From Porogramme epimiltina (lineage: Eukaryota > Basidiomycota > Agaricomycetes > Polyporales > Polyporaceae), in the NCBI GenBank assembly GCA_900155495.1, contig FTLJ01000439.1:19563-83562 (forward strand): a stretch of 64,000 bases of DNA, written 5' to 3'. The notes under the pieces were generated by a model. It ran no database searches and had not been told where the DNA came from. It saw nothing but the letters and a program-made list of their open reading frames with translations. Position 1 is the stretch's first letter. The number at the start of each line of letters is the position of its first letter. This document shows, piece after piece, positions 44,568 through 54,998 of this stretch. The translations under genes and the position numbers were made by a program.

Positions 44568-47500
44568 ATGCTACGTCGCGCACCAACAACGCCGGATGGC
44601 AAAGTCCTCGACCGAACGCAAGAGAGCTCTCGAGTCCACAAACCTTTCAAACCACCCACACTCGCCGTCACTCGAGACCAACCTCAACGAAAGCGAAAGC
44701 GTGTCTCATATAAAGGTGCCCAAGGGGCCTCGGATGGGTCGGAATCCGAGGGAGAGGGCGGTCCCTCTAAGAAGAAGAAGAAATCCGGGAGAGATGGCTT
44801 CGAGCGTCCACTAGACAACAACATTGTCAACTACCCCGTCTTCAAACCTAAGCCTTTTGACCAGATCTCTCGCCGGTTCACCATCCCTGAAATGCGCAAT
44901 AAGTCTGGAGAGGTCATACCGACCGTACAGACCAATATTGCTCTGGGCATCAGGCCCCTCGCGAATATCATCCCGAGGCCACTACACGACCCCATGGCCG
45001 ACCACGCGATTGTGCTTTATGATCCAACTATCGATGACCGGGAGACTGATGAAGAGCGGAGGGAACGTGAGAAAGAAGAGGCCAAAGAACGAGCAATGAA
45101 GGAGGCTCAGGAGAAGTGTGCTGGTATGTACAACCCTCACAAGAGCTTGAAGGATCTGCTCGGCGGCGGGAAGGACAAAAAGAAGATGGGGAATAAGGTC
45201 CCAGTCGTCATCGATCCCCGTCTGTGCAAAGTTCTCCGGCCACATCAGATTGAGGGTGTCAAGGTATGTGTGTAGTACGTCTTGAATGAGCTAGCTGCTT
45301 ACAGAGTACTTGCAGTTCTTGTACAAGTGTACTACCGGCATGATCGTCGAGAATCAATACGGCTGTATTATGGCAGACGAGATGGGCCTGGGGAAGACGC
45401 TACAATGCATAGCCCTCATGTGGACGCTCCTCAAGCAATCGCCTCACGCGGGGAAACCTAGCATTGAGAAATGTATCATCGCCTGCCCGTCTAGTCTGGT
45501 GAAGAACTGGGCCAACGAGCTAGGTAAGTTAAGACGCTCATATCCCCCAAACAATCGAATTTACGTCCCTACAGTCAAGTGGCTGGGTAAGGACGCGATC
45601 TCCGCTTTGGCCATCGACGGCAAAGGCGGGAAGGCAGAAATGTTGGAGAAGGTCGGTCGATGGATTGCTTCATGTGGCCGCAACGTCTCCCAGCCAGGTA
45701 TGTGCGCCCACATCCCGACTTCCGTGTAATTCTCACACCTCCTTCAGTAATGATTGTGTCATATGAGACATTGCGTACCCTTTCGACATATTTAGCGAAC
45801 TGCACTATCGGTCTACTGCTTTGTGACGAGGGGCATCGTCTGAAGAATGCGGGTACGACTATCGCTTTCGCAATTCATGGGCTTGCTGCTGACCAAACAC
45901 AGAGTCCCAGACATTCCAAGCTCTCAACGGCTTGAATGTCAAACGGAGGGTTATTCTCTCTGGTACTCCCATCCAGGCAGGTCCCTGCTATAGCAGTATT
46001 CTGCCGTCATGTTGACTTTCGCCCTGTAGAACGATCTCTCGGAGTATTTTGCTCTGCTTAACTTTGCAAACCCCAATTTCCTTGGCTCCAAGAACGACTT
46101 CCGCAAGAACTTTGAGCTCGCCATCATCCGTGGCCGTGACGCCGACGCGACCGATAATGTGAAGGCGGAGTGCGAGAAGAAGTTGAAGGAGCTTGGCGGT
46201 ATCGTCTCGAAGTTCATCATCCGTCGAACCAATGACCTGCTGTCGAAGTACCGTAAGCTTACTCTCATCTTCGCCGGCTGTATGCTCTCGCTAATGGCTA
46301 TCGTAATAAGTGCCCGTCAAGTACGAGCAAGTGGTGTTCTGCCGACCTTCCGGGTTGCAGCTAGCACTTTACCGACTCTTCATTTCGTCGCCCGAATGTC
46401 AGTCGTTGCTCCGAGGGACGAACTCTCAGCCGCTCAAGGCGATCAACATACTTAAGAAGCTGTGCAACCACCCAGAGCTTCTTGACCTGCCTGGAGATCT
46501 GCGGGGCTCTGAGAAGCTTCTCCCGGATGATTTTAACGGAGCGGGGTCCAACGCCCGGGACAAGGGCCGCAATCAGACGGTCCATTGCGAATGGAGTGGC
46601 AAATTCCTAGTGCTTGAGAGGTGGGCATGTGCTCTAAAGTCCCGAATGAAGCGTCAAATGCTGATCGCGTGTCCTAGGTTCCTCCACCGCATTCACACGG
46701 AGACGAACGACAAGATCGTCCTCATCAGTAATTACACTCAGACGTTGGACTTGTTCGAGAAGCTGTTGAGGAATAAGAAGTAGGCCTTCCGCTCACTGTC
46801 CGTCTAAGCCGCCTACTGATATACTTCCAGATATGGGTACTTCCGTCTAGACGGCACCATGACGATTAATAAACGTCAGAAGCTCGTCGACCAGTTCAAC
46901 GACCCGAACGGCAAAGAGTTCATCTTCCTCTTGAGTAGCAAAGCCGGTGGCTGCGGCATCAACCTCATCGGGGCGAACCGCCTCATCCTATTCGATCCTG
47001 GTAAGTCACAAGCATCAAGCACTATGGCCATTACTCACACAAAGGAACAACAGACTGGAACCCCGCTGCCGATCAGCAAGCCCTCGCACGTGTATGGCGT
47101 GATGGACAGAAGAAAGAGTGTGCGTACCTTCCCCAACTGACTCTTCTGGATCGCTAATAATGAGTCGATGTGTCCTTCAGGCTTCGTCTATCGGTTTATC
47201 TCAACGGGCACGATCGAGGAGAAGATCTTCCAGCGACAAGCGAACAAGCAGTCTCTTTCATCGGCGGTCGTTGATGAGAAGGAAGACGTAGAGCGTCACT
47301 TCTCCCTGGACGCGCTCCGGAAGCTGTTCTTGTTCAACGAGAACACGCTGTGCGAGACGCACGAGACGTTCAAGTGCAAACGCTGCAAGGATGGCCGACA
47401 GTTTATCAAGGCCGCCGCGCTGCTGTACGGAGATGCGAGCACGTAAGTTAGAAGCTTTTTCCGTGGATGGGCTGTCGCTGACGGACGTGTAGATGGAATC

Positions 47501-47601
47501 ATTTCACCAACGGCGAGCTGAAGAACAATCACGACGATCTACTCCGCGCTGAAGTAGGACAGCCTGAGGTGTCATTTGTGTTCCAGTACATTAGCCATTA
47601 G
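44568..47601 (+). CDS. RAD54: RAD54 recombination protein, Snf2-family translocase
   Basis: DNA-dependent ATPase that stimulates Rad51-mediated strand invasion in homologous recombination. ATG 44568 ([20 protein letters not shown]). The N-terminus contains a basic nuclear signal ([20 protein letters not shown]) and the Rad54-specific block [20 protein letters not shown]. Snf2 helicase motifs are all present: [16 protein letters not shown] (Walker A), [19 protein letters not shown] (DEGH), [20 protein letters not shown], then [68 protein letters not shown] and [20 protein letters not shown]. The Zn-type C-terminal tail FKCKRCKDG matches Rad54. About nine short introns; the last exon ends FVFQYISH at 47601. 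Length (about 820 residues) fits Rad54 rather than the larger Snf2 remodellers. Confidence 0.95.
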
Positions 47602-47773
47602 TGGCATGGACAGCTATCTTTATTGCGGGGAACTCTGGAGCTTCATGTGCGGCATTGTATGATTACCAAGGAACCGTCCTATCATTGTAGCATATTCGAC
47701 TAGAGATACAGCTAGTGATACACGCCGAGTTGTGTTTGGCTCATCCGGGCGAGAGGTCGTTAAACAGAATGCA

Positions 47774-49086
47774 TCACGACACGACATCGTCCCAACTACC
47801 CCATTCCCCTCCGACCTTGCGCACCTTGACTTTCTCCCCCGCCACCCCGAAGTACGCGGCGTCACGCCATGAATGCATCTCTTCCTCGCTGAACGGTCCA
47901 AACACCGCCTCGGCATCTCCGGCCTCCGGCGTGTCCCATTTGTACTCGTATTTGACGTCAGCGGAGGGAGGCACCCAGTCCTCGCCCACCTTGCCCGATC
48001 TGCGGATGGAGCGGACGAGCTCTTCGTAGGTTTTTGAATAGATATCGGTATCGCCGAGCGACATGAGGGTCGACGCGAAATGGGTGATCTGCTCGACATC
48101 GGTGTCGGCGGGCAGGGTCGCCTTGGACGATGGGTCGACGTCCATGGGAGCGCCTTCGAGATCGCGCTTCATTTTGTTGTTCGGCCTGCAGGGCGGGTCG
48201 TCTGTGAGGAAACGCAGCTCTTGGCAAAGATTAATACGCACTTCTTTCTCGCCGGGCCGCCTTTCTTCGACTTGGCTCCCAGCCGCTGCAGGGCCTCGAG
48301 GACCGTCTCGCCCTTCTTCAGTTTAGCAACGAGCTGCAGCTCAACCTGGTCCTTGCCGCCAAGCTCCTGGAGCTCGCGCTCCTCCGCCCTCTGCCGCTCC
48401 TTCTGCAGCCTTTCCTGGGCCTTGTGGTGCTTCCGCGCCTTCTTCATCTCCTTCTCGTCCAGCCCGTCCATCCAGCGATCGTGCACTGCGTGGGGGTCGA
48501 ACGAGCGGACGTACGTGCCGTCGGCGGAGAACTTGCCCTCCTCCATCTCCTCACGCATGTTGAACGCGGACAACTCGAAGCCCATGCCCGCCTTCTTCCG
48601 CCGCTCGGCCTCGTCCTCGTCCTCCGGCTCGTCCTCGTCCGGCTCCTCGTCGCTATCCTCGCCCTCCTCTCGATCCGCAAACTCCTGGCCCTCGATGTCG
48701 CCGAGGCGGAGATATTCTTCCTTCTTCTTGCCGCCGCTGCCTGCAGCCGCGGCGGGCTTGTCCTCCTTCTCGCCCATCGCAAACATGTCGTCGTCGTCCT
48801 CCTCCGCGGCGCCGCCCGCGCCGGGCTTGCGGCTGTTGACGACGCCCTCGCCATCGTCGCTCGAGTCGGAGTCGTAGCCCTCGGTGTTGACGCGGCCCTT
48901 GCGGCGCGCGGACGGGTTCTCGAGCTGCGCGTCGACCTCCTCCGCGAAGTTGGCGGGGTCCTCGGACGGCTCGACGAAGCGCGTCCGCTTGCGCGACGCG
49001 GACGGGGCGCCAGACGCGGACGGGGCCGGGCCGTCGTCGCTGCTCGTGGCGGTCGCGGTGCGCTTGTGGGACGGGCGGGGGGGCAT
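47774..49086 (-). CDS. CD2BP2: CD2BP2/LIN1-like GYF-domain protein of the U5 snRNP
   Basis: Spliceosomal U5 snRNP-associated protein that binds proline-rich ligands through a GYF domain. ATG 49086 (MPPRPSHKRTATATSSDDGP). The N-terminus is acidic and disordered with the family block RKGRVNTEGYDSDSSDDGEG, then AGMGFELSAFNMREEMEEGK and FSADGTYVRSFDPHAVHDRW with the expected LDEKEMKKARK helix. The C-terminus is the GYF domain: YEYKWDTPEAGDAEAVFGPF, then SEEEMHSWRDAAYFGVAGEK, VKVRKVGGEWGSWDDVVS. Two exons are joined by one intron (about 48194-48240, GTGCGT donor, CAG acceptor). Gene ends at 47774, convergent with RAD54 at 47601 (172 bp apart). Confidence 0.9.
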
Positions 49087-49641
49087 GGTGGCGGGCGGTG
49101 CCTGTGTCCTGCTGCTAGTACGGGGTGCGCGGGGATTTGTGGTGCAGGAGAGCGGGGAGCGCGTGCGGTGCGTGAGGAAGGAAGGGAGGGGAAGCGCCAA
49201 GCGGGCCACTAGCGTGCGGGAGCGGGGGAGCCTCGTGAGCGGGGCGAGGTCGCGTGTGGCACGGGCGCGGCCGAGAGGGGAGCGCGCCGCCGGAAAAGCG
49301 CTCTGGCGGGCCCGCCCCGCTCGTCCGAGCGTCCGAGCCTGTCTTCGCGCTCCTGGTCAATCGTCAATCTTGATCAGGGCCCCCGTCGTGTCAGCCTTCT
49401 CTGCGCCTCCCGGCTCCCGGTCGGTCGTCCTCTCTGCTCCGCCCGGCCAGCGACGCGCCCATAAGACCGCCATGGCACACCGACGCCCGCCGGCCCTCCC
49501 CCCTTGCTCCGGCCGCGCACGTCCACCCGCTCCTCCTCCCGGCCTGCGACACCATGGGAAGCTTCCGCTTCTCCAGTACGTCACCCAACCTACTGTCTTA
49601 TCCGCTGCCCACGCACCAGCTCACAGCTCGACTTGCTAGCC
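49087..49641. other. Divergent intergenic region, CD2BP2 / F-box gene
   Basis: 555 bp, GC-rich, between divergent genes, holding both promoters. An ATG at 49554 (MGSFRF) followed by a GTACGT donor could start an upstream exon of the F-box gene, but the obvious acceptors do not keep its frame. No other feature seen. Confidence 0.45.
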
Positions 49642-50862
49642 ATGAAGGACGGCGACGCACGCCCCAGCAGCCGCCCCCGGAACAGCGACCTTCGCCTCCC
49701 CATTGAGCTCTGGATCAAGGCCTTTCGCGACATACGCGACCCCGCAGACCTCGCCGCAGTCGCCGTAATATGCCGCGACCTCCGTCCAGAGGCCGAGAGC
49801 GCACTCTATCGCAGCCCCTACCTCTACACCCCGTCTAGGTTGAAGCAGTTCTGTGACACAGTAGAGACATGTTCTCGTCGCGCGTCCAGCGTGCGGTCGC
49901 TACACGTCCGAGTCGCGAACCCGCCCGCCTGCTTCTCGGCCCTGCGGAACCTCCACTCGATGCAAGACCTCATCCTCGATGTCGCCGTAGGAATCGGATG
50001 GTTCCCCCCTGAGCTTTCAGCCGCCCATCTCCCCGCCCTGCGCACATTGAGGACCTGCATGTCCTTCGACCCGCCCCTCTTCGACTTCCTCGCGTCCAAC
50101 CCAGACATCGAGGGCCTCACCATCGCCAGCTGCTGGGCCTCCAACCGCATCGGCGGCGTGCCTGCCTCCCGGGCCCCGGTACTGCTCCCGCGCCTTCGTG
50201 CCTTCGCGGGCCCATACGGCCTCCTGCGCACGCTCGACTGCCCGCAGCTCACCCACCTCGACCTCTGGGACTACCCCGTGTCGGGGCTCGCGGTCCTCGC
50301 GGACCGCTTCGCGTCTACCCTCGTCAACTTGCGCCTCGGCGCGCCGTCGTTCATGGGCATGAACGAGCCCGTGTGGTCGCTCGGCGACGTCGCGGCGCGG
50401 CTGCCCCGCCTGCGGTGTCTCGCGCTCCGGGCGCTGGGTGAAGACGTACGTGTCTCCGCATTACGGCGTCCTTGATTCGCGGGGGGGACGCTGACTTAGG
50501 CCGTCTATTTCCAGGTTGACAGCTTCTCGTTCGAGTACCACGGTCTGGACTGGTCCACGACAGGGAGCTGTAGCGGGCCTGACGGCCCACCGAGCGAGAC
50601 GTTGACGTTGGTGTGGACGACGTCTCAGCTTCCGCCGCCAACTAGGGACGAGATGTCGCTTTATCAATCTTCGCTTGCACGCACTGCCCAGGCGTTGCTG
50701 AACAGATGGCGTCCATATCTGACCGAGTTCATATACTGGCACGACGGGAACTATTCTGATACAAATATTTCGTTTACTATGGATACCGACGGTTCGCTGT
50801 TGTCTAAACAGGACCAGAGCACTTCAATACCGCACGGGCCTTGGAAAATCTGGAGAGCATAG
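49642..50862 (+). CDS. F-box-like protein with leucine-rich repeat region
   Basis: Likely substrate adaptor of an SCF ubiquitin ligase, part of the large F-box set of Agaricomycetes. The model join(49642..50445,50515..50862) gives 383 residues. An F-box-like helix set begins near residue 20 (LRLPIELWIKAFRDIRDPAD, then LAAVAVICRDLRPEAESALY), the usual basidiomycete form with LPxELW and CRxLR. The following region has irregular leucine-rich spacing (LHSMQDLILDVAVG, LPALRTLRTCMSF, LTHLDLWDYPVSGLAVLADR, LPRLRCLALRALGED) expected of LRR-like substrate domains. The C-terminus ends HGPWKIWRA. The target is not predictable. Confidence 0.72.
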
Positions 50863-51118
50863 TAATGTGTAATGTATGGGATATATGTACGAGTACGCTA
50901 GGATACCTATACGGAGCGAGGCGGCCGGGAATAGTCAATACGACCTGTGTAACGTAGTATGGGCTTTTCGAGTAATCCTGTAAGATACAAGAGAACGGTG
51001 AAAGATACTTCTTCGTGGGAGGAAAATACTTAGTAGCAAACGAACATGTCGACAACAAAACCCAAGAAAACATAAACCCGAGAAAGAGTAAGGTTTGTGG
51101 GAATACCATATCAACAGC

Positions 51119-52363
51119 TCAGGTGAGGTCGATGACTTCGTTGGTCCACCGGGCAGGCACGTGAATCGGCGAGGGCTCGCGCTTGACGATCTTGGGTTTC
51201 TTCTTTTTCTTCTCTTGAGCGAGCTGGCTCTGGAGCATTGCGATCTGTTCCTGCGGAACGGGTGCACGTCGTCAGCCCGCGCACACGGGCTAGCCTCACT
51301 GCGCGGCCTACCTCGAGGAACACGGCGCGGTCGTCGTCGTCATCTTCGTCGTCGTCACCGCCGCTCCCTTCGCCGTCGGAGCCTGGCTCAGGCTTGACTG
51401 GAGCCGGCGAGCGCGACCCAGACCCAGACCCTGAGGTACGCGGCCGTTTGGGCTGGCTCGGGCCTGCGTCTCCCGATGGAGGGCCTACGTTTGAAGGCCT
51501 CTTCTTCGGTCTGGGTAGCGCAGGCGCAATACCATTGGCCCTGAGAAGGTCTACAGAGACGCCGTCTTAGAAATAGAGGAAGCGTATCACAGTTGGAGAC
51601 GTACCTATTGGCCTGTACCGGAACTTGAATACCGCAAAGGGTTCGGACTGGAGGCCGTGAGCCTTGACAGACGTTTTGGGAGTGAAGGTCTTGACGTCTC
51701 CGAGACTATAGTGTATCGTTCAGGCAGACTGCAAGACCAATAGCAAGAAGAATGCTCGCCTAACGGAATGAACCCCTCCCTTCTTAGTCTTTTCGTGAAC
51801 GGGCCCGATCTTCGTGATCTCTTCTCCCGAGTAAAATGTTGTGTTCTCGGTGTAATAGGCTACGCTTCGCATCTGGACCTCAATGGTGCCCAAGTCTGCA
51901 TCAGGGGGGTTCGACGCCGCTGCCTCTTCGTCATCTGAGCGCAATAATCTTTCATTCATGGTGCCATGTATTTAATATAATGGGGAACTTTACCCGTGAG
52001 GACCAGACGGGAGAACGTAAAATGCCGAAGTTTCCCGGCACCTTCAACAGCACCATCCGCGCAGCCTGTGTGATGTGGCCTGTGTGCCTGCCTTGACATG
52101 ATGCGGCCATCCATCCTCACAATGATTTGCATTGTTGTGGAAGCGAACTCGTCTCCCCATTCGACAACGAATTCCTGCAAGGATTGCGTTTCAGAACCTC
52201 GAAGGCGAATACTGTGCTACGCTGTGCTTACCTTCCCCTCTTCGCTAGCTATCCAACACGAGACGGTTACATCATCCTCCTGTACGATGTCGTATGCCTC
52301 CAGGTCTTTGCCGTCGCAGACGATGTGGGCAGTGAACTCAGAGTCTCCTAGTCTTATGGGCAT
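51119..52363 (-). CDS. DUF7918-type protein, paralogue 2, with SUMO-type motifs
   Basis: Second member of the family seen at 26.9 kb; function unknown. ATG 52363 (MPIRLGDSEFTAHIVCDGKD). Domain blocks align one for one with the other copies: VTVSCWIASEEGK, EFVVEWGDEFASTTMQIIVR, LRHFTFSRLVLT, DDEEAAASNPPDADLGTIEV, KIGPVHEKTKKGGVHSV, SLGDVKTFTPKTSVK, EPFAVFKFRYRPI and DLLRANGIAPAL. After the domain the tail is basic and Ser-rich (RPKKRP, PKRPRTSGSGS), then has psi-K-x-E sites VKPE and VKRE, a lysine-rich coiled segment (QEKKKKKPKIVKRE) and the final residues EVIDLT, a hydrophobic SUMO-interacting-like motif. A GC-AG intron (51706-51759) is needed to keep the conserved SLG frame. Nuclear localisation is inferred from the basic tail. 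Confidence 0.75.
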
Positions 52364-52520
52364 GGTAAAGGCTGAGTCTTCAGCTGTGGCGTGTGACGGA
52401 GTGTGTGCAGAGATGTGAGTAGAAGCGCAGACTGTGTGTCTGAGCACTCCCAGTGGAGAGGGACAGAAGCGACACCAGGGTCGGAGCCTCGGCCTCGAGG
52501 ACCTCCAGGGTGCCACGGCA

Positions 52521-52530
52521 GTCACGTGAC
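52521..52530. promoter_or_regulatory. GTCACGTGAC palindrome upstream of DUF7918-2
   Basis: Ten-base perfect palindrome containing CACGTG, 160 bp upstream of the ATG at 52363 and in the gap between the two tandem DUF7918 genes. It is the strongest example of the motif in the window. Confidence 0.4.
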
Positions 52531-52773
52531 AGGCGTCGACCAAGAGACGGCCGCCCCAGCGGCCACTCGAGCTCATTGTCAACTTCGACTCCAGTCACTT
52601 TCGTTGTTTCCCTGTGTCCTTCTCTGCAATGAAAGCAGTGTTCGCGCAAGCTATCCTTCGGGCAAAGCAATCACAACTGACACGAATTGTACAACGTATG
52701 CAAGTAAAAAAACCAAGACGCCGTAACGCGCGGAATATCTGACACCTAGATAGCTCTAGATCCCGACACAGAT

Positions 52774-53567
52774 TCAGTCACCAAGAGGCTCTTCCTTGAT
52801 CTCGCGCTTTGGGGATGCATCCGTGGATGGCCTGGGTGGAGGCTGGAGATCCTTCGAAGTCAGATGTATCTAGCATCCAAAGTTAGCCCTGCCAGTGCAC
52901 GAGACCAACAACCAAAGTCTTGGCTCACCTCTACTAAAGTCTCTTCTCCATCATCATCATCTTCTTCTTCTTCAGACTTGATATCTTCCGGTTCTGCAAG
53001 AGGCGCTCCCGTGGTAATCCTGACATCGTTGGGCAACGGTTCCGTCTTGATCGAAGGCTCTTCTTCCATGACATCATCATCACACTCTGCCTTTATCGAG
53101 GGCTCTCGTTTGAGGCTAGTGGGCCAGCCCCCCGGAACCGAGTAGCCGTCCACGGAACTGAGATGAACCTGCATAATGTTCAGCGTCAGTCATTACTCTG
53201 CAAGATATGCGCAGTATCCTACCTCCTTCACATGCTCACTGTCCTCGTCCTCGTCGTCCTGTGGGTCGCCTACTAATGTGATGTCTTCAGAGTCCTCCAC
53301 CTTCACGCGCTGGCGTTTGACAGGGGGCGACCTCTCATCGAGCGGTTGTGAGGCTGGTCGCCGTTTTGTCCTGTCATTCAGCGGTGTGTTACGCGGCCGG
53401 CGGCCGGGAGAGCGTTCACGTTTGGGCAGGGAGATAAGCGGGGAGCTACCTCTCTCGACCTTTACAGAATCTGGCGACTCTCGTTTTATCACCGGCGACG
53501 ACTCTCTCTTGAGTTGAGCATTCTTAATCCCAGGAATCGAATAGTTTTCCTTAGAGCTAAGGCGAAC
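52774..53567 (-). repeat. Tandem phase-0 exon repeat in the DUF7918-3 tail
   Basis: Three consecutive exons begin with the same peptide pattern, (V/I)-x-L-(S/T)-S, and in the first two continue K/V-x-x-Y-S-x-P-G and then L-K-R-E-(S/P)-S. Each exon is a multiple of three and starts in phase 0 after a V-E or K-E codon pair. This fits exon duplication followed by divergence; the third unit is shortest and most degenerate. Confidence 0.65.
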
Positions 53568-54669
53568 CTGTACGTGCGTTAGGCTAAGAGTAGAGGTCAT
53601 TTACGGCCAGCGCACTTACCTCTACAACAGTCTCTTTATTGTCGCCGTCTTCAAGATCCATTGGCGGCATAGAGCCGTCCTGTGAGCTCTCTTCGGTGTA
53701 TGTAAAGGGCGTATCTTCTGTCTCAAAGGAAGTGCGATGACGTTTGGGGGGTATCGGTGATGCATCCTCTTCTAGAGGGGACGTTCTACTTGGTGAACGC
53801 TTCCGCCGTCTCTTTGGCGAGGCCTGCCGCCTATGGACGGATTCGGGAATAATTCCTCTTGCTTGCAAGTAGGCTATTTGATATGTATAAGCAGTTATTA
53901 ACGAACGCGAAGCATCAATTCGGTACCTCTAGGACGATAGCGGAAGACGAAGACGGCATATGGCTTGTCGTCGATGAGGCGCGGGCGGAGGATTGTTGTT
54001 TGTGGTTTCACTGCCTTCTTGTTACCCAACCTATATACAGTCACTAAGAATGCCGTCAGGATGATGTCGACATACTTACGATACGCAATGCGGTGAACCA
54101 TTGCCCTTCCCCTCTCGCTCATTTACGGGACCGGGTCTCGTGGCAGTCTTAGGAGTAAACGTCATAGGAAAGAAGCTCGCGACCCTCCTAAGTTTGACTT
54201 CGATTGTTCCGAGATCGTCAGTATATGCAGAAGGCAACCCGTCGTCATCTTAGGGAGAAATGTCTGTCCTGATGAGCCATAAACCATAGCGTTTTGAGAG
54301 ATCACTCACCAGTGGTCGGAACTGGCGCAAACTGGTAAGGGCAATGGGCATCTATTGAAACTCTGAATCCTCCACTAGATGTTCTTGACGACTGTTTTTG
54401 GTGCGATATTACACCCATTCTACGTCCGTCCATCTTAATCTCTACCGACAAATGGGTCGGTGGCTTTGAGTCGACCCAGTGCACTTTGAACTCCTTGCGG
54501 CGCGGGGCGTTTGAGTATAGTGTCATGAAGGCTTATGCAAACTCACCCTGCCCGCCTCGCTCTCAATGAAACATGACACAACCTGACCTTTCTCCTTGAC
54601 CTTGTGCACCTCGAGTTCTCGGCCATCATAGGATATATACGCGCCATAACCACGGCATTGAAGAGGCAT
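52774..54669 (-). CDS. DUF7918-type protein, paralogue 3, with repeated tail exons
   Basis: Third family member, 411 bp upstream of and co-oriented with paralogue 2. ATG 54669 (MPLQCRGYGAYISYDGRELE); the domain continues VVSCFIESEAGR, EFKVHWVDSKPPTHLSVEIK, DDDGLPSAYTDDLGTIEVKL, RPGPVNEREGKGNGSPHCV, SLGNKKAVKPQTT, KPYAVFVFRYRPR and AYLQARGIIPESV. The tail begins with a basic region (SPKRRRKRSPSRTSP, a likely nuclear signal). It then consists of three exons with related starts: 53223..53567 (VRLSSKENYSIPG), 52929..53168 (VHLSSVDGYSVPG) and 52774..52869 (IHLTSKD). Their lengths are 345, 240 and 96 nt, all phase 0. They carry nine psi-K-x-E sites (LKRE twice, IKRE, VKVE twice, IKAE, IKTE, IKSE, IKEE) between acidic runs. 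Divergent from the HCS1-like helicase, 330 bp away. Confidence 0.75.
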
Positions 54670-54844
54670 GCCGTTGAGAGGAGTCGGTGCCGGATACGGA
54701 CACAGTCGCGAGGTAAATTATGGAAGCAGCAATGAGCGTGGAGTGGACGTAGAGTCGAGGTGGTGGGGAACCGCCGTCGCGCAGTGAGATTATTGAAGTG
54801 ACGCGCTGGGAAGCACCCGACGCGACATGACGCGACAGTTTTAA

Positions 54845-54850
54845 CACGTG
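54845..54850. promoter_or_regulatory. CACGTG motif upstream of HCS1-like helicase
   Basis: CACGTG (AACACGTGATC), 149 bp upstream of the ATG at 54999 and between two divergent genes. Confidence 0.35.
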
Positions 54851-54998
54851 ATCGAGACACCCGATCAGATCTAGAGATCAAGCGCTTACGATGACCACTC
54901 TGTTTCAGCCACTGGCGCGGGCGCGCGACGGGTTGACAACTCTCGGTGCCGATCTCAACCTTCAACTCCACTATCCACGCGCCAATATCACACGCGCC

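Noticed and set aside
49554..49641. Upstream exon of the F-box gene starting MGSFRF
   Set aside because: It has a good donor, but the obvious acceptors do not preserve the frame into the F-box exon.
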